Below are positions 43,948 to 55,191 of a stretch of 64,000 nt of DNA, piece by piece (within the stretch, counting starts at the first letter, position 1; the number at the start of each line of letters is the position of its first letter). Below the pieces are notes generated by a model. It worked only from the letters and a program-made list of their open reading frames with translations, did not search any database and had not been told where the DNA came from. Origin of the DNA: Melaminivora sp034675505 (GTDB lineage: Bacteria > Pseudomonadota > Gammaproteobacteria > Burkholderiales > Burkholderiaceae_C). Made by a program: the position numbers and the translations under genes. Where the stretch lies: contig JAUCDD010000011.1 of NCBI GenBank assembly GCA_034675505.1, positions 194,702 to 258,701 on the forward strand, written 5' to 3'.

Positions 43948-44703
43948 ATGAAAAAAATCCTCTTCGCGCTGCTCACCGCGGTGGGCCTGATGGCGGGGGC
44001 GCACGCCTCCGGCGGCGGCATGGCCTGGGACAAGGCGCCCGTCAACACCAGCGATACCGCTTCGCTGCAAAACGGCGCCCGGCTGTTCGTCAACTACTGC
44101 CTGAACTGCCACTCGGCGGCCTTCATGCGCTTCAACCGCCTGAAGGACATCGGCCTGACCGACGAGCAGATCAAGGACAACCTGCTGTTCACCACCACCA
44201 AGGTGGGCGACACCATGAAGTCGGCCATCGACCCGCTGCAGGCCAAGGCCTGGTTCGGCGCCAACCCGCCCGACCTCACGGTGATCGCCCGCTCGCGCGC
44301 CGGCTCCGGCGGCACGGGCGCCGACTACCTCTACACCTTCCTGCGCACCTTCTACCGCGACGACACCAAGGCCACCGGCTGGAACAACCTGGCCTTCCCC
44401 AGCGTGGGCATGCCGCACGCGCTGTGGCAGCTGCAGGGCGAGCGCCGCCCGGTGTTCGAGGAGCGCACCTCACACGGCGCGACCGAGCACGTGTTCCGCA
44501 GCTGGCAGCAGGTCTCGCCGGGCAGCCTGAACCCGCAGCAATACGACCAGGCCGTCGGCGACCTGGTGAACTACCTGCAGTGGATGGGCGAGCCGGCCCA
44601 GAACGCACGCGTGCGCATCGGCGTGTGGGTGCTGGCCTTTCTGGCACTGTTCACCTTCATCGCCTGGAGGCTGAACGCCGCCTACTGGAAAGACGTCAAG
44701 TAA
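43948..44703 (+). CDS. petC: Cytochrome c1
   Basis: 251 residues. Signal peptide KKILFALLTAVGLMAGAHA, heme c site LFVNYCLNCHSAAFMRF (CxxCH), the distal methionine region VGMPHALW, and a C-terminal membrane anchor VWVLAFLALFTFIAWRLNAAYW. The petABC transcript ends at the terminator at 44766. Confidence 0.97.
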   Translation: MKKILFALLTAVGLMAGAHASGGGMAWDKAPVNTSDTASLQNGARLFVNYCLNCHSAAFMRFNRLKDIGLTDEQIKDNLLFTTTKVGDTMKSAIDPLQAKAWFGANPPDLTVIARSRAGSGGTGADYLYTFLRTFYRDDTKATGWNNLAFPSVGMPHALWQLQGERRPVFEERTSHGATEHVFRSWQQVSPGSLNPQQYDQAVGDLVNYLQWMGEPAQNARVRIGVWVLAFLALFTFIAWRLNAAYWKDVK

Positions 44704-44765
44704 TCTGATCGATCTTTCACACGAGCCCGGTCGCGTGCGCCAGCGCACCGCCGGGCAGGTTGCCG

Positions 44766-44795
44766 GAGTGGGTGCGCCAAGCCCCCACTCTTTTT
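44766..44795 (+). terminator. Rho-independent terminator between petC and sspA
   Basis: GAGTGGG (44766-44772), 11-nt loop, CCCACTC (44784-44790), then TTTTT. It ends only 21 bases before the sspA start, so sspA must have a promoter inside this region or depend on readthrough. Confidence 0.8.
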
Positions 44796-44816
44796 GATTT
44801 TCAGGAGCCACTCACC

Positions 44817-45428
44817 ATGATGGTGCTTTACTCGGGCACGACCTGCCCCTTTTCCCACCGCTGCCGTTTCGTGCTGTTCGAAAAAGGCATGGATTTTGAA
44901 ATCCGGGACGTGGACCTGTACAACAAGCCCGAGGACATCAGCGTGATGAACCCCTACGGCCAGGTGCCCATCCTGGTCGAGCGCGACCTCATCCTGTACG
45001 AGTCCAACATCATCAACGAGTACATCGACGAGCGCTTCCCGCACCCGCAGCTGATGCCTGGCGACCCGGTGGACCGCGCCCGCGTGCGCCTGTTCCTGCT
45101 GAACTTCGAGAAAGAGCTGTTCGTGCACGTGAATGCGCTGGAGTCGCGCGCCACCAAGGGCAACGAGAAGGCGCTGGAGAAGGCACGCGCCCACATCCGC
45201 GACCGCCTGACGCAGCTCGCGCCCGTGTTCCTGAAGAACAAGTACATGCTGGGCGAGGGCTTTTCCATGCTGGACGTGGCCATTGCGCCGCTCCTGTGGC
45301 GCCTGGACTACTACGGCATCGAGCTGTCCAAGAACGCCGCGCCGCTGCTCAAGTACGCCGAGCGCATCTTCTCGCGTCCTGCCTACATCGAGGCGCTGAC
45401 GCCGTCCGAGAAGGTCATGCGCAAGTGA
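44817..45428 (+). CDS. sspA: Stringent starvation protein A
   Basis: 203 residues, GST fold. MMVLYSGTTCPFSHRCRFVLFEKGMDFEI with the GST-like N-terminus, ESNIINEYIDERFPHPQLMP, and the all-helical C-terminal domain. SspA binds RNA polymerase. Normally followed by sspB, as here. Confidence 0.95.
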   Translation: MMVLYSGTTCPFSHRCRFVLFEKGMDFEIRDVDLYNKPEDISVMNPYGQVPILVERDLILYESNIINEYIDERFPHPQLMPGDPVDRARVRLFLLNFEKELFVHVNALESRATKGNEKALEKARAHIRDRLTQLAPVFLKNKYMLGEGFSMLDVAIAPLLWRLDYYGIELSKNAAPLLKYAERIFSRPAYIEALTPSEKVMRK

Positions 45429-45456
45429 TGCGCCCAGCCCCAGCCGAGCACCGCCC

Positions 45457-45978
45457 ATGAGCCGCGACGACGCCGATCCGCAGGCGCTGCCCTCCACGCG
45501 CCCCTACCTGATCCGTGCCCTGCACGAGTGGTGTACGGACAACGGCTTCACGCCCTACCTGGTGGTGCGCGTCAACGACTCGGTGCGCGTGCCGCGGGAG
45601 TACGTGAACAACGGCGAAATCGTGCTCAACGCCAGCTATGACGCCACCGGCTCCATGCAGCTGGGCAACGATTTCATCGAGTTCAAGGCCCGTTTCGGCG
45701 GCCGCCCGCACGACATCCTGGTGCCAGTGCAGCGCGTGACCGCCATCTATGCCCGCGAGAATGGCCAGGGCATGGCGTTTCCGCTGGAAGACGAAAGCCC
45801 CGCGCCGTCCGCCGGCCCGGTCGCGGCAGGCGGCGTGCGTGGCCCTGTGCCCTTGCAGTCGGTGGATGGCCCGCCCGCCAGTCGCGCGGCACGGCCAGAA
45901 GAGGGCGATGACGAACCGCCAACGACACCGGCGCCTGCCGGGGGCAGCCCCCGGCCCTCGCTCAAGCGGGTGAAGTAA
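45457..45978 (+). CDS. sspB: ClpXP adaptor SspB
   Basis: 173 residues. N-terminal SspB fold: STRPYLIRALHEWCTDNGFTPYLVV, VPREYVNNGEIVLN, and FSARFGG-like FKARFGGRPHDILVPV; the long acidic/Pro-rich linker ends with PRPSLKRVK, matching the C-terminal ClpX-binding motif. It delivers ssrA-tagged proteins to ClpXP. A 9-bp GC-rich hairpin follows at 45988-46010. Confidence 0.95.
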   Translation: MSRDDADPQALPSTRPYLIRALHEWCTDNGFTPYLVVRVNDSVRVPREYVNNGEIVLNASYDATGSMQLGNDFIEFKARFGGRPHDILVPVQRVTAIYARENGQGMAFPLEDESPAPSAGPVAAGGVRGPVPLQSVDGPPASRAARPEEGDDEPPTTPAPAGGSPRPSLKRVK

Positions 45979-45987
45979 CGCAGTCCT

Positions 45988-46010
45988 GGCCGGGGCTGCC
46001 GGCCCCGGCC
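45988..46010 (+). terminator. GC-rich hairpin after sspB
   Basis: GGCCGGGGC / GCCCCGGCC with 5-nt loop. No U-run follows, so it is either a rho-type end or a transcript-stability structure between sspB and tRNA-Thr. Confidence 0.4.
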
Positions 46011-46046
46011 CGGCCGCGTTTGGCGAAGAGCACGCTTTTTGGCGGC

Positions 46047-46052
46047 TACAAT
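46047..46052 (+). promoter_or_regulatory. -10 hexamer of tRNA-Thr
   Basis: TACAAT, 18 bases before the tRNA start. No clear -35 at the right distance. Confidence 0.4.
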
Positions 46053-46070
46053 GCCGCCTTCGTTCCAATC

Positions 46071-46146
46071 GCCGGTTTAGCTCAGTTGGTAGAGCACCCG
46101 CCTTGTAAGCGGTAGGTCGTCAGTTCGAATCCGACAACCGGCACCA
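46071..46146 (+). tRNA. tRNA-Thr (anticodon TGT)
   Basis: 76 bases including encoded CCA. Acceptor GCCGGTT pairs with AACCGGC, D arm AGCTCAGTTGGTAGAGC, anticodon loop CTTGTAA giving TGT (reads ACA), T loop AGTTCGAATCC. The first anticodon-stem pair is a C27-T43 mismatch. No integrase or repeat of its 3' end nearby. Confidence 0.95.
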
Positions 46147-46194
46147 GTTTTTTGCCTTCGTTCCTTGCGCCAGTCCGCGCGGCCCCTGGTGGCC

Positions 46195-46494
46195 TCAGCC
46201 GTGGATTTTCAGGCGGATGGAATTCACCTCCCACCCCCGACTGCGCAGGTGCGCCTGCAGCGCCGGCAGCAATTGCCGCGTCTTGGCGGCGGCCGCATTG
46301 CCGCGCACCAGCAGGCACCAGCAGTCCCCGTCGATCGGCCCGGCCTGCAGTGCGGGACGCAGCAGCGGCGGAATCAGCATTTCCACCGCCTGCAGCCGCG
46401 CGCTGGATTCGCGCGTGAGCGCGGCCAGGCGCGCAAGCGTGGGCGATTCCAGGCTGGCCTGCTGGACAGTGATGGCGTGGTGGCGTCGATTCAT
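46195..46494 (-). CDS. DUF721/DciA-like protein
   Basis: 99 residues from ATG 46494. It begins MNRRHHAITVQQASLESPTLARLAALTRESSARLQAVEMLIPP and ends with a KH-like region WCLLVRGNAAAAKTRQLLPALQAHLRSRGWEVNSIRLKI. The size, end pattern and position divergent from secA match the DUF721/DciA-like group, whose best-known members load the replicative helicase; this identification is from pattern and context only. Confidence 0.65.
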   Translation of the reverse strand: MNRRHHAITVQQASLESPTLARLAALTRESSARLQAVEMLIPPLLRPALQAGPIDGDCWCLLVRGNAAAAKTRQLLPALQAHLRSRGWEVNSIRLKIHG

Positions 46495-46707
46495 TGGAAG
46501 GCGGTGCGCGGCAAGGCCGGCCATTATCGGCCAGGGCGTCCGCCCGATGCGCCGGGCGCCAGGGGGGCAAATGTAGAATGCCCCGTTTCGCTGCCTGCGC
46601 ATGCCTGCCGGCCTGGCACGGGTGCCGGGCAGCGAGTCCGGATTCATCTCATCTAGGAATTGCGGTCGCCCTGTCGCCACGCTGGCGCGCAGGGCGGTCC
46701 TGCTCGC

Positions 46708-49476
<2,769 letters not shown>

Positions 49477-49488
49477 TCGACGCGACAA

Positions 49489-49592
49489 CCCCCTGAGCGC
49501 CTGCGGCGCTTCCCCCCTTCTCTGGCGCGCTGCGCGCTGGGAAGGGGGCGGCGCCACTGGACCAGCGAAGCCGGATCCACGGCGCCTGCTGG
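49489..49592 (+). repeat. Dispersed repeat B, copy 3
   Basis: CCCCCTGAGCGCCTGCGGCG, CTTCCCCCCTTCTCT, GGGAAGGGGG, and AAGCCGGATCCACGGCGCC. It lies between secA and argJ. Alignment by eye to copies 1 and 2. Confidence 0.8.
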
Positions 49593-49654
49593 CGCGGCGC
49601 GCGCCGGCTTCAGTCCTTGGTGTTTTGGCTTTGCCTTTTCAAGAAAGACGATCT

Positions 49655-50890
49655 ATGCCCGTGAATCTCTCCGCTCCGAATGCGCAGGACCTGCACCCCA
49701 TCGCCGGCGTGCGCATCGGCGTGGCCGAGGCTGGCGTGCGCAAGGCTGGCCGCAAGGACCTGACCGTGTTCTTGCTGGACGAAGGCGCCAGCGTCGCCGG
49801 CGTGTTCACGCAGAACCGCTTCTGCGCCGCGCCGGTGCAGGTCTGCCGCGAGCTTCTGCAAGGCAGCGGCGGCGCCGGCATCCGCGCCATGGTGGTCAAC
49901 ACGGGCAATGCCAACGCCGGCACGGGTGCCGAAGGGCTGGCGCGCGCACGCGCCACTTGCGCGGCGCTGGCCGGCGAGCTGGGCATCGCGGCCACGCAGG
50001 TGCTGCCGTTTTCCACCGGCGTCATCATGGAGCCGCTGCCGGTGGAGCGCATCGCCGCCGGCCTGCCTGCCGCGCTGGCCGACGCGCAACCCAACCACTG
50101 GGCGCGCGCGGCCGAGGGCATCATGACCACCGACACGCTGCCCAAAGCCGCCAGCCGGCAGGTGCAGATAGCCGGGCGTACGGTCAGCGTCACCGGCATC
50201 AGCAAGGGCGCCGGCATGATCCGGCCGAACATGGCGACCATGCTGGGTTTCCTTGCCACCGATGCCTGCATCGCGCCCGGGCTGATGCAGCCCCTGGTGC
50301 GCGAACTGGCCGATGCATCGTTCAACCGCGTCACCATCGACGGCGACACCTCCACCAACGACTCCTTCGTGCTCGTGGCCACGCAGCAGGCCGGCCACGC
50401 GCCCATCACGCAGCTGGACAGCGACGAAGGCCGGCAGTTGAAGGCGGCGCTGCTGGCGGTGGCGCAACAGCTGGCCCAGGCCATCGTGCGCGACGGCGAG
50501 GGCGCCACCAAGTTCATCACGGTGCGCGTGGAAGGCGGGCGCACCTCCGCAGAGTGCCGCCAGGTGGCCTATGCGATTGCGCACTCGCCGTTGGTCAAGA
50601 CGGCGTTCTTTGCCAGCGACCCCAACCTGGGCCGCATCCTGGCCGCCGTGGGCTACGCCGGCATCGCCGACCTGGACCAGACGCTGATCGACCTGTACCT
50701 GGACGACGTGCACGTGGCAGTCCAGGGCGGCCGCAACCCGCAGTACCGCGAGGAGGACGGCCAGCGCGTCATGCGCCAAAGCGAAATCACGGTGCGCGTG
50801 TTGCTGGGCCGGGGGCGCGAACAGGACACGGTCTGGACCTGCGACCTGAGCCACGACTACGTGACCATCAACGCCGATTATCGCTCCTGA
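49655..50890 (+). CDS. argJ: Glutamate N-acetyltransferase / amino-acid acetyltransferase
   Basis: 411 residues. ArgJ autocleaves before a threonine: here MATML in GAGMIRPNMATMLGFLATDA (T195). Also VNTGNANAGTGAEG and TIDGDTSTNDSF. Bifunctional acetyl recycling in arginine synthesis. A copy of repeat A follows at once. Confidence 0.96.
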   Translation: MPVNLSAPNAQDLHPIAGVRIGVAEAGVRKAGRKDLTVFLLDEGASVAGVFTQNRFCAAPVQVCRELLQGSGGAGIRAMVVNTGNANAGTGAEGLARARATCAALAGELGIAATQVLPFSTGVIMEPLPVERIAAGLPAALADAQPNHWARAAEGIMTTDTLPKAASRQVQIAGRTVSVTGISKGAGMIRPNMATMLGFLATDACIAPGLMQPLVRELADASFNRVTIDGDTSTNDSFVLVATQQAGHAPITQLDSDEGRQLKAALLAVAQQLAQAIVRDGEGATKFITVRVEGGRTSAECRQVAYAIAHSPLVKTAFFASDPNLGRILAAVGYAGIADLDQTLIDLYLDDVHVAVQGGRNPQYREEDGQRVMRQSEITVRVLLGRGREQDTVWTCDLSHDYVTINADYRS

Positions 50891-50933
50891 TTTAATAGCT
50901 GAATATCGTTGATTGACAAGGGCGTGAGGCCAA
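50891..50933 (+). repeat. Dispersed repeat A, copy 8 (subtype I, short)
   Basis: TTTAATAGCTGAATATCGTT, GATTGACAAGGGCGTGAGGC and CAAAATG, ending at the start of the DUF815 gene. Head and AGCT...TATCGTTGATT are shared with copies 1 and 7; the GC core is missing. Confidence 0.7.
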
Positions 50934-50934
50934 A

Positions 50935-51810
50935 ATGTCTATAAATTTCGAATTTTTGGTCGAACGAGCCGAGCAACTCATGTCCCGCATCGAGGCCGTC
51001 CTGCCTGGCCCCCTGGCGGCGCCGGACTGGTCGGCAGCCCAGGCCTGGCGCTACCGCAAGCGCGCCAGCGGCCATGGCAGGCTCGAGCCCGTGCGCCAGG
51101 TCGCCGTCATGCGGCTGCAGGACCTGAAGGAGATCGATGCGCAAAAGGAGAAAGTGCAGCGCAACACCGAGCAGTTCGTGCACGGGCGCAGCGCCAACAA
51201 CCTGCTGCTCACGGGCGCGCGCGGCACGGGCAAGTCCTCGCTGATCCGCGCCTGCCTGCATGCCTACGCCGACGCTGGCCTGCGTCTGATCGAGGTGGAC
51301 AAGGCCGACCTGACCGATTTGCCCGACATCGTCGAGGTGGTGGCCGGCCGGCCCGAGAAATTCATCATCTATTGCGACGACCTGAGTTTCGAGGAGGGCG
51401 AGGGCGGCTACAAGGCACTCAAGTCCATCCTGGACGGATCGGTCGCCGCCGCCACGCCCAACGTGCTGGTGTATGCCACCAGCAACCGGCGCCATCTGCT
51501 GCCCGAGCAGATGAAGGACAACCTGAGCTACACCACCAGCGCCGACGGCGAAATTCATCCGGGCGAGGTGGTCGAGGAAAAGATCTCGCTGTCCGAGCGC
51601 TTCGGCCTGTGGGTCAGCTTCTACCCGTTCAGCCAGGACGAATACCTGGCCATCGTTGCCCAGTGGCTGGCGGCGCTGGGCGTGCCGCAGGCAAGCATCG
51701 AGGCGGCGCGGCCTGAGGCTCTGGTCTGGGCACTGGAGCGGGGCTCGCGCAGCGGCCGCGTGGCCTGGCAATTCGCGCGCGACTACGCAGGGCGGCGGGC
51801 AGCGCCGTGA
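50935..51810 (+). CDS. DUF815-family AAA+-like ATPase
   Basis: 291 residues. Walker A TGARGTGKSS (93-102), Walker B FIIYCDDLSFEEGE, sensor region VLVYATSNRRHLLPEQMKDN, and LSERFGLWVSFYPFSQDEYLAIVAQWL. DUF815 ATPases are widespread and of unknown role. Stop overlaps the GTG of mutT. Order argJ-DUF815-mutT is common in the family. Confidence 0.9.
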   Translation: MSINFEFLVERAEQLMSRIEAVLPGPLAAPDWSAAQAWRYRKRASGHGRLEPVRQVAVMRLQDLKEIDAQKEKVQRNTEQFVHGRSANNLLLTGARGTGKSSLIRACLHAYADAGLRLIEVDKADLTDLPDIVEVVAGRPEKFIIYCDDLSFEEGEGGYKALKSILDGSVAAATPNVLVYATSNRRHLLPEQMKDNLSYTTSADGEIHPGEVVEEKISLSERFGLWVSFYPFSQDEYLAIVAQWLAALGVPQASIEAARPEALVWALERGSRSGRVAWQFARDYAGRRAAP

Positions 51811-52235
51811 CCCCGCAGCCCAGCGGCCAGCGCATCGACGTAGCCGTCGGCATCCTGGTGCGCGCCGACGGCGCCTTCCTGCTGGCCACGCGCCCGCCCG
51901 GCAAGGCCTACGCGGGTTATTGGGAATTCCCTGGCGGCAAGCTGGAGGTGGGCGAGAGCGTCCAACAGGCGCTGCGCCGCGAGCTGCTGGAGGAGCTGGG
52001 CATAGCCGCCGAGCAGATCGAGCCGTGGCATACCACCCGCCACGACTACCCCCATGCCCTGGTTCAGCTGCACTGGTGCAAAGTGCTCCGCTGGCAAGGC
52101 GAACTCGAAATGCGCGAAGGCCAGAGCGCACGCTGGCAGACCTTCCCCCTGGAGGTGGCGCCCATCCTGCCGGGTGCCTATCCCATCCTGGACCTGCTGG
52201 CCCTGGAGCAGGCCGGGGCTGGCCGCGCTCCTTGA
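51807..52235 (+). CDS. mutT: MutT-like Nudix hydrolase
   Basis: 142 residues from GTG 51807. Nudix box GKLEVGESVQQALRRELLEELG (44-65) with all five acidic/basic catalytic positions, and FPGG before it. MutT-like proteins remove oxidised dGTP. Followed by a 422-bp gap. Confidence 0.92.
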   Translation: MTPQPSGQRIDVAVGILVRADGAFLLATRPPGKAYAGYWEFPGGKLEVGESVQQALRRELLEELGIAAEQIEPWHTTRHDYPHALVQLHWCKVLRWQGELEMREGQSARWQTFPLEVAPILPGAYPILDLLALEQAGAGRAP

Positions 52236-52657
52236 ACCACCGGCGGCCGCGAAAGAGGCCGCGGCCTACAAAGCCCGCTGCCCTGATCGGGTAAGCGCGC
52301 AAAAACCCCGGATTTAACGGCGGATTCAGCGTGTGGAATGCTTACACAGGCCTGACTTCCGAGCGATTAAGTCTGGGTTTCACGGCCTTCTTACACCCGT
52401 CTGACAAAACGCCCATTTCAAATATGTATTTGTTCAGGGTTTTCTCGCCTTGGGCGCTGATCCAAGTCAAGCTAAATTGAATTTAGCGCTCCTTGTCAGA
52501 AAGAGCGCCGGTTTCCGCGAATGGTGGTGCTACTTGGACAGGTGTCAGTTTGGGTCTGATGTCAGCGGGCTTGCCCCATAGTTGCCTCACCTTTTTCCAA
52601 ACCAGCGGGCTCCGCTTGGCCCGACCGGCAACTATTGGCCGATGAAAAAGGAGACAC
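52236..52657. promoter_or_regulatory. 422-bp intergenic region upstream of livK
   Basis: No supported gene; more AT-rich than its surroundings. CTGACA (52401-52406) and TATGTA (52423-52428), 16 bases apart, are a plausible promoter. A perfect 15-bp palindrome CTAAATTGAATTTAG (52472-52486) and an adjoining hairpin GCGCTC/GAGCGC (52486-52491 / 52503-52508) follow. The palindrome is operator-like, but there is no regulator gene next to it. An AAGGAG ribosome site is 7 bases before the livK ATG. Confidence 0.45.
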
Positions 52658-54010
52658 ATGTCAAAGTCCGAATCGGGAATCAATTCCGGCCCCTATATTT
52701 CACGCCGCGGCGCATTGCAGGCTGGTGCTGGCCTGGCGCTCACCGGGGTTGGCGGTGTGCGCTGGGCATTTGCGGCGGACAAGCCCGCCATGGGCACCTG
52801 GCCGGCGGGTTCGCAGGGCAATACGGTCTATATCGGCGCAGCCGTGCCTTTGACAGGGCCCTATGCCGTCCAGGGCGAGGATGAGCGAAAGGGAATGGAG
52901 CTGGCCATCGAGCACATCAATTCCAATCACGAATTGATGAAGAAACTGGCGCCTAAAATAAATAACGGGGTTCTGGGCAAGAAGGTTGGGTTTCTGTCTG
53001 CAGACTCTGCCGCAAAGCCCAACCAGGCGCTGCAGGTCGAGCAGACGTTCATCAGCCAGCACAAAATCATTGCAATGATAGGCTCGACCTCATCAGCGGT
53101 CGCAGTCGCAATGAACAAGTTCGCACAACGCGAAAAAATACTCTACATGGCGGGTATTTCAGGGTCGAACGACACCACCGGCAAGGACTGCGTGCGCTAC
53201 GGCTTTCGCCAGGGCGTGTATGGCGAGATGTGCGCCAATGCCATCGGGCCCATCCTGGTGAAGCAATTCGGCAAGAACCGCAAGGCCGCGTTCATGACGC
53301 CGGACTACACCTATGGCCACACCACTACCGAGTCGGTGCGTGAATTCCTGGTCAAGCAGGCGGGCTGGACCATGGTCACCAACCAGGTCTCGCCCCTGGG
53401 TACGCAGGATTTCAGCCAATACCTGACCAATATCGCCAATGCCGGAGCCGACTTCCTGATCAATGTGAACTGGGGCCGCGATGCCGTGCTGTCCAGCCAG
53501 CAGGCCAAGCAGTTCGGGCTGCTGCCGAAGATGACCCTGGTGCTGCCCTACCAGATTCCCTTTTTCGCCCGTGAGGCGGGCGTGGACATCAGCGAGGGGG
53601 TGTTTGCGGCCACCGATTTCTGGTGGACCCTGGAAGACAAGTATCCCCTGGCCAAGCAGTTCGTGGAATCGTTCCAGAAGAAGTACGGCTACCGTCCGGA
53701 ATGGGGCGCGGAAAACGGCTACATGAGCTTTGCCCACTGGGCGCGCATGGTCACCGAGGCCAACAGCTTCTATCCGCCCGACGTGATCAAGCAGTGGGAA
53801 AAGGGCGAGCCAGTGCCCCACCTGCTCGGTGAGTTCCGTTACCGGCCGCAGGACCACCAGTACGTGCGCCCCGTCATCATCGTCCGTGGCAAGGCCAAGA
53901 AGGACATGAAGAACCCGGAAGATTTCTGGGATGTGGTCGAGGTCGTGCCCGGCGACAAGGTCATACAGGCGCCCGACGCATTCGGCTGCAAGCTCGGCGA
54001 CTACACCTGA
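52658..54010 (+). CDS. livK: Periplasmic substrate-binding protein of a LivK-type ABC transporter
   Basis: 450 residues, longer than the ~370 of E. coli LivK. Signal region with a twin-arginine SRRGALQAGAGLALTGVGG (15-33) and likely cleavage AFA-AD. Peripla-BP fold: VYIGAAVPLTGPYAVQGEDERKGMELAIEHIN and IAMIGSTSSAVAVAMNKFAQ. Substrate cannot be read; relatives bind amino acids, amides, urea or aromatic acids. Followed by an inverted repeat and the membrane genes. Confidence 0.9.
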   Translation: MSKSESGINSGPYISRRGALQAGAGLALTGVGGVRWAFAADKPAMGTWPAGSQGNTVYIGAAVPLTGPYAVQGEDERKGMELAIEHINSNHELMKKLAPKINNGVLGKKVGFLSADSAAKPNQALQVEQTFISQHKIIAMIGSTSSAVAVAMNKFAQREKILYMAGISGSNDTTGKDCVRYGFRQGVYGEMCANAIGPILVKQFGKNRKAAFMTPDYTYGHTTTESVREFLVKQAGWTMVTNQVSPLGTQDFSQYLTNIANAGADFLINVNWGRDAVLSSQQAKQFGLLPKMTLVLPYQIPFFAREAGVDISEGVFAATDFWWTLEDKYPLAKQFVESFQKKYGYRPEWGAENGYMSFAHWARMVTEANSFYPPDVIKQWEKGEPVPHLLGEFRYRPQDHQYVRPVIIVRGKAKKDMKNPEDFWDVVEVVPGDKVIQAPDAFGCKLGDYT

Positions 54011-54022
54011 GAAGGTGCGAGC

Positions 54023-54157
54023 GAACCCAACATGCCCGCCTTGAGCTGCACAAGCCGCCCGCGCGGCGTCGCAAAGCGGGTCGCAAGCCAGCGCTACGCC
54101 TGCGCTTTGCGCCTTGAAGGCACAGCTTGTGGCACTCCCTTCGGGCACGCGGGGTTC
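54023..54157 (+). repeat. 135-bp imperfect inverted repeat between livK and livH
   Basis: Nested arms pair in register: GAACCC (54023) with GGGTTC (54152), TGCCCG (54033) with CGGGCA (54142), CACAAG (54049) with CTTGTG (54126), and GCAAAGCG (54071) with CGCTTTGC (54103). A separate perfect 9-bp hairpin CCGCCCGGG/CCCGGGCGG is at 54188-54213. Such structures between a binding-protein gene and its membrane genes often lower downstream expression or protect the upstream message. Confidence 0.75.
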
Positions 54158-54302
54158 ATTCACATCTTCTGAGCCGCCGTATGGACGCCGCCCGGGGCGC
54201 ATGGCCCGGGCGGTTGGTGCGCCGCGCGACCGCCCGATTTATGGGCAGGGGCAGGGCGCCCACGAATTCCTTCCCAACCCTTCATGATCGAGGCGGGTCA
54301 GC

Positions 54303-55178
54303 GTGATCAATTGGGCCAACTTCATTTCGCAATGCTTCAACGGGCTGGTGCTGGGCGCGCTTTTGGCGCTCATCTCATCCGGCCTGACGATCATTTATGG
54401 CACCCTGGGCGTGCTCAACCTGGCGCATGGGGCCATGTTCATGCTCGGCGGATACGCCGGCTGGATGGCCTATACCTATACCGGCTCGTTCCTCGTCGCG
54501 GTCATTGCAGGCTCCCTGTTCGTCATGGTGGTGGGGCTGCTGACGGAACAACTGATCATCCGCCACTTCTATTCCCGCCCGCACGAAGACCAGCTCCTGG
54601 TGACATTCGGGCTGGGCATCGTGTTCGTCGAAGCGGTGCGCTTCTTCTTTGGCAGCCTGTCCAAGACCGTGCCGCCGCCGGCCCCGCTGACGGGAATTAC
54701 GCAACTGGGCTTCATGGTCTACCCGACCTATCGGATAGCCCTGCTCGCCATCATTGCGGTGGCGCTGTTCACCCTCTACTGGGTGTTGTACCGGACCCGC
54801 ATCGGGATGATCGTGCGCGCCGGCATCGAGGACGCGGTGATGGTCGATTCCCTCGGCATCAACGTCTACCGGATCTTCATGCTGGTCTTTGGCATCGGCG
54901 CCATGGCCGCAGGGTTCGCGGGCATCGTCAATGCGCCAGTGGTGTCGGTGGCGCCGGACGTGGGCGATGCCATCCTGGTGCAGACCTTCGTGGTGGTCGT
55001 GATTGGCGGTGTCGGCTCGTTTCCTGGCGCCATCCTCGGCGGCCTGATTGCAGGCGAGATCATCAGCCTGACCTCGATGGTCAATCCCGCTTATTCCTAC
55101 GTCATGCTGTTCGTGGCCATGACGCTGGTGCTGGTGCTGCGCCCACGCGGGCTGCTCGGCAGTGTCGGTCGTGAGTGA
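54303..55178 (+). CDS. livH: LivH-type permease
   Basis: 291 residues from GTG 54303. About eight membrane segments; LivH signatures SSGLTIIYGTLGVLNLAHGAMFMLGGY and the GIEDAVMVDSLGINVYRIF loop, then GGVGSFPGAILGGLIAGE. It forms the channel with LivM. Confidence 0.93.
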   Translation: MINWANFISQCFNGLVLGALLALISSGLTIIYGTLGVLNLAHGAMFMLGGYAGWMAYTYTGSFLVAVIAGSLFVMVVGLLTEQLIIRHFYSRPHEDQLLVTFGLGIVFVEAVRFFFGSLSKTVPPPAPLTGITQLGFMVYPTYRIALLAIIAVALFTLYWVLYRTRIGMIVRAGIEDAVMVDSLGINVYRIFMLVFGIGAMAAGFAGIVNAPVVSVAPDVGDAILVQTFVVVVIGGVGSFPGAILGGLIAGEIISLTSMVNPAYSYVMLFVAMTLVLVLRPRGLLGSVGRE

Positions 55179-55191
55179 ACGGAACCTACAA

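Noticed and set aside
41863..44418. 851-residue minus-strand open frame opposite petABC
   Set aside because: Low-complexity His/Gln/Arg composition, no start signal, and perfect overlap with three well-identified genes.
46071..46146. tRNA-Thr as an integration site for a mobile island
   Set aside because: No integrase, no duplicated 3' end and conserved genes on both sides.
52483..52683. 66-residue minus-strand frame in the livK upstream gap
   Set aside because: Overlaps the livK ribosome site and start, no similarity pattern or ribosome-binding site.
54011..54302. CRISPR-like or attachment-site repeat between livK and livH
   Set aside because: Only inverted, not direct, repeats; no spacers, no integrase, no tRNA.
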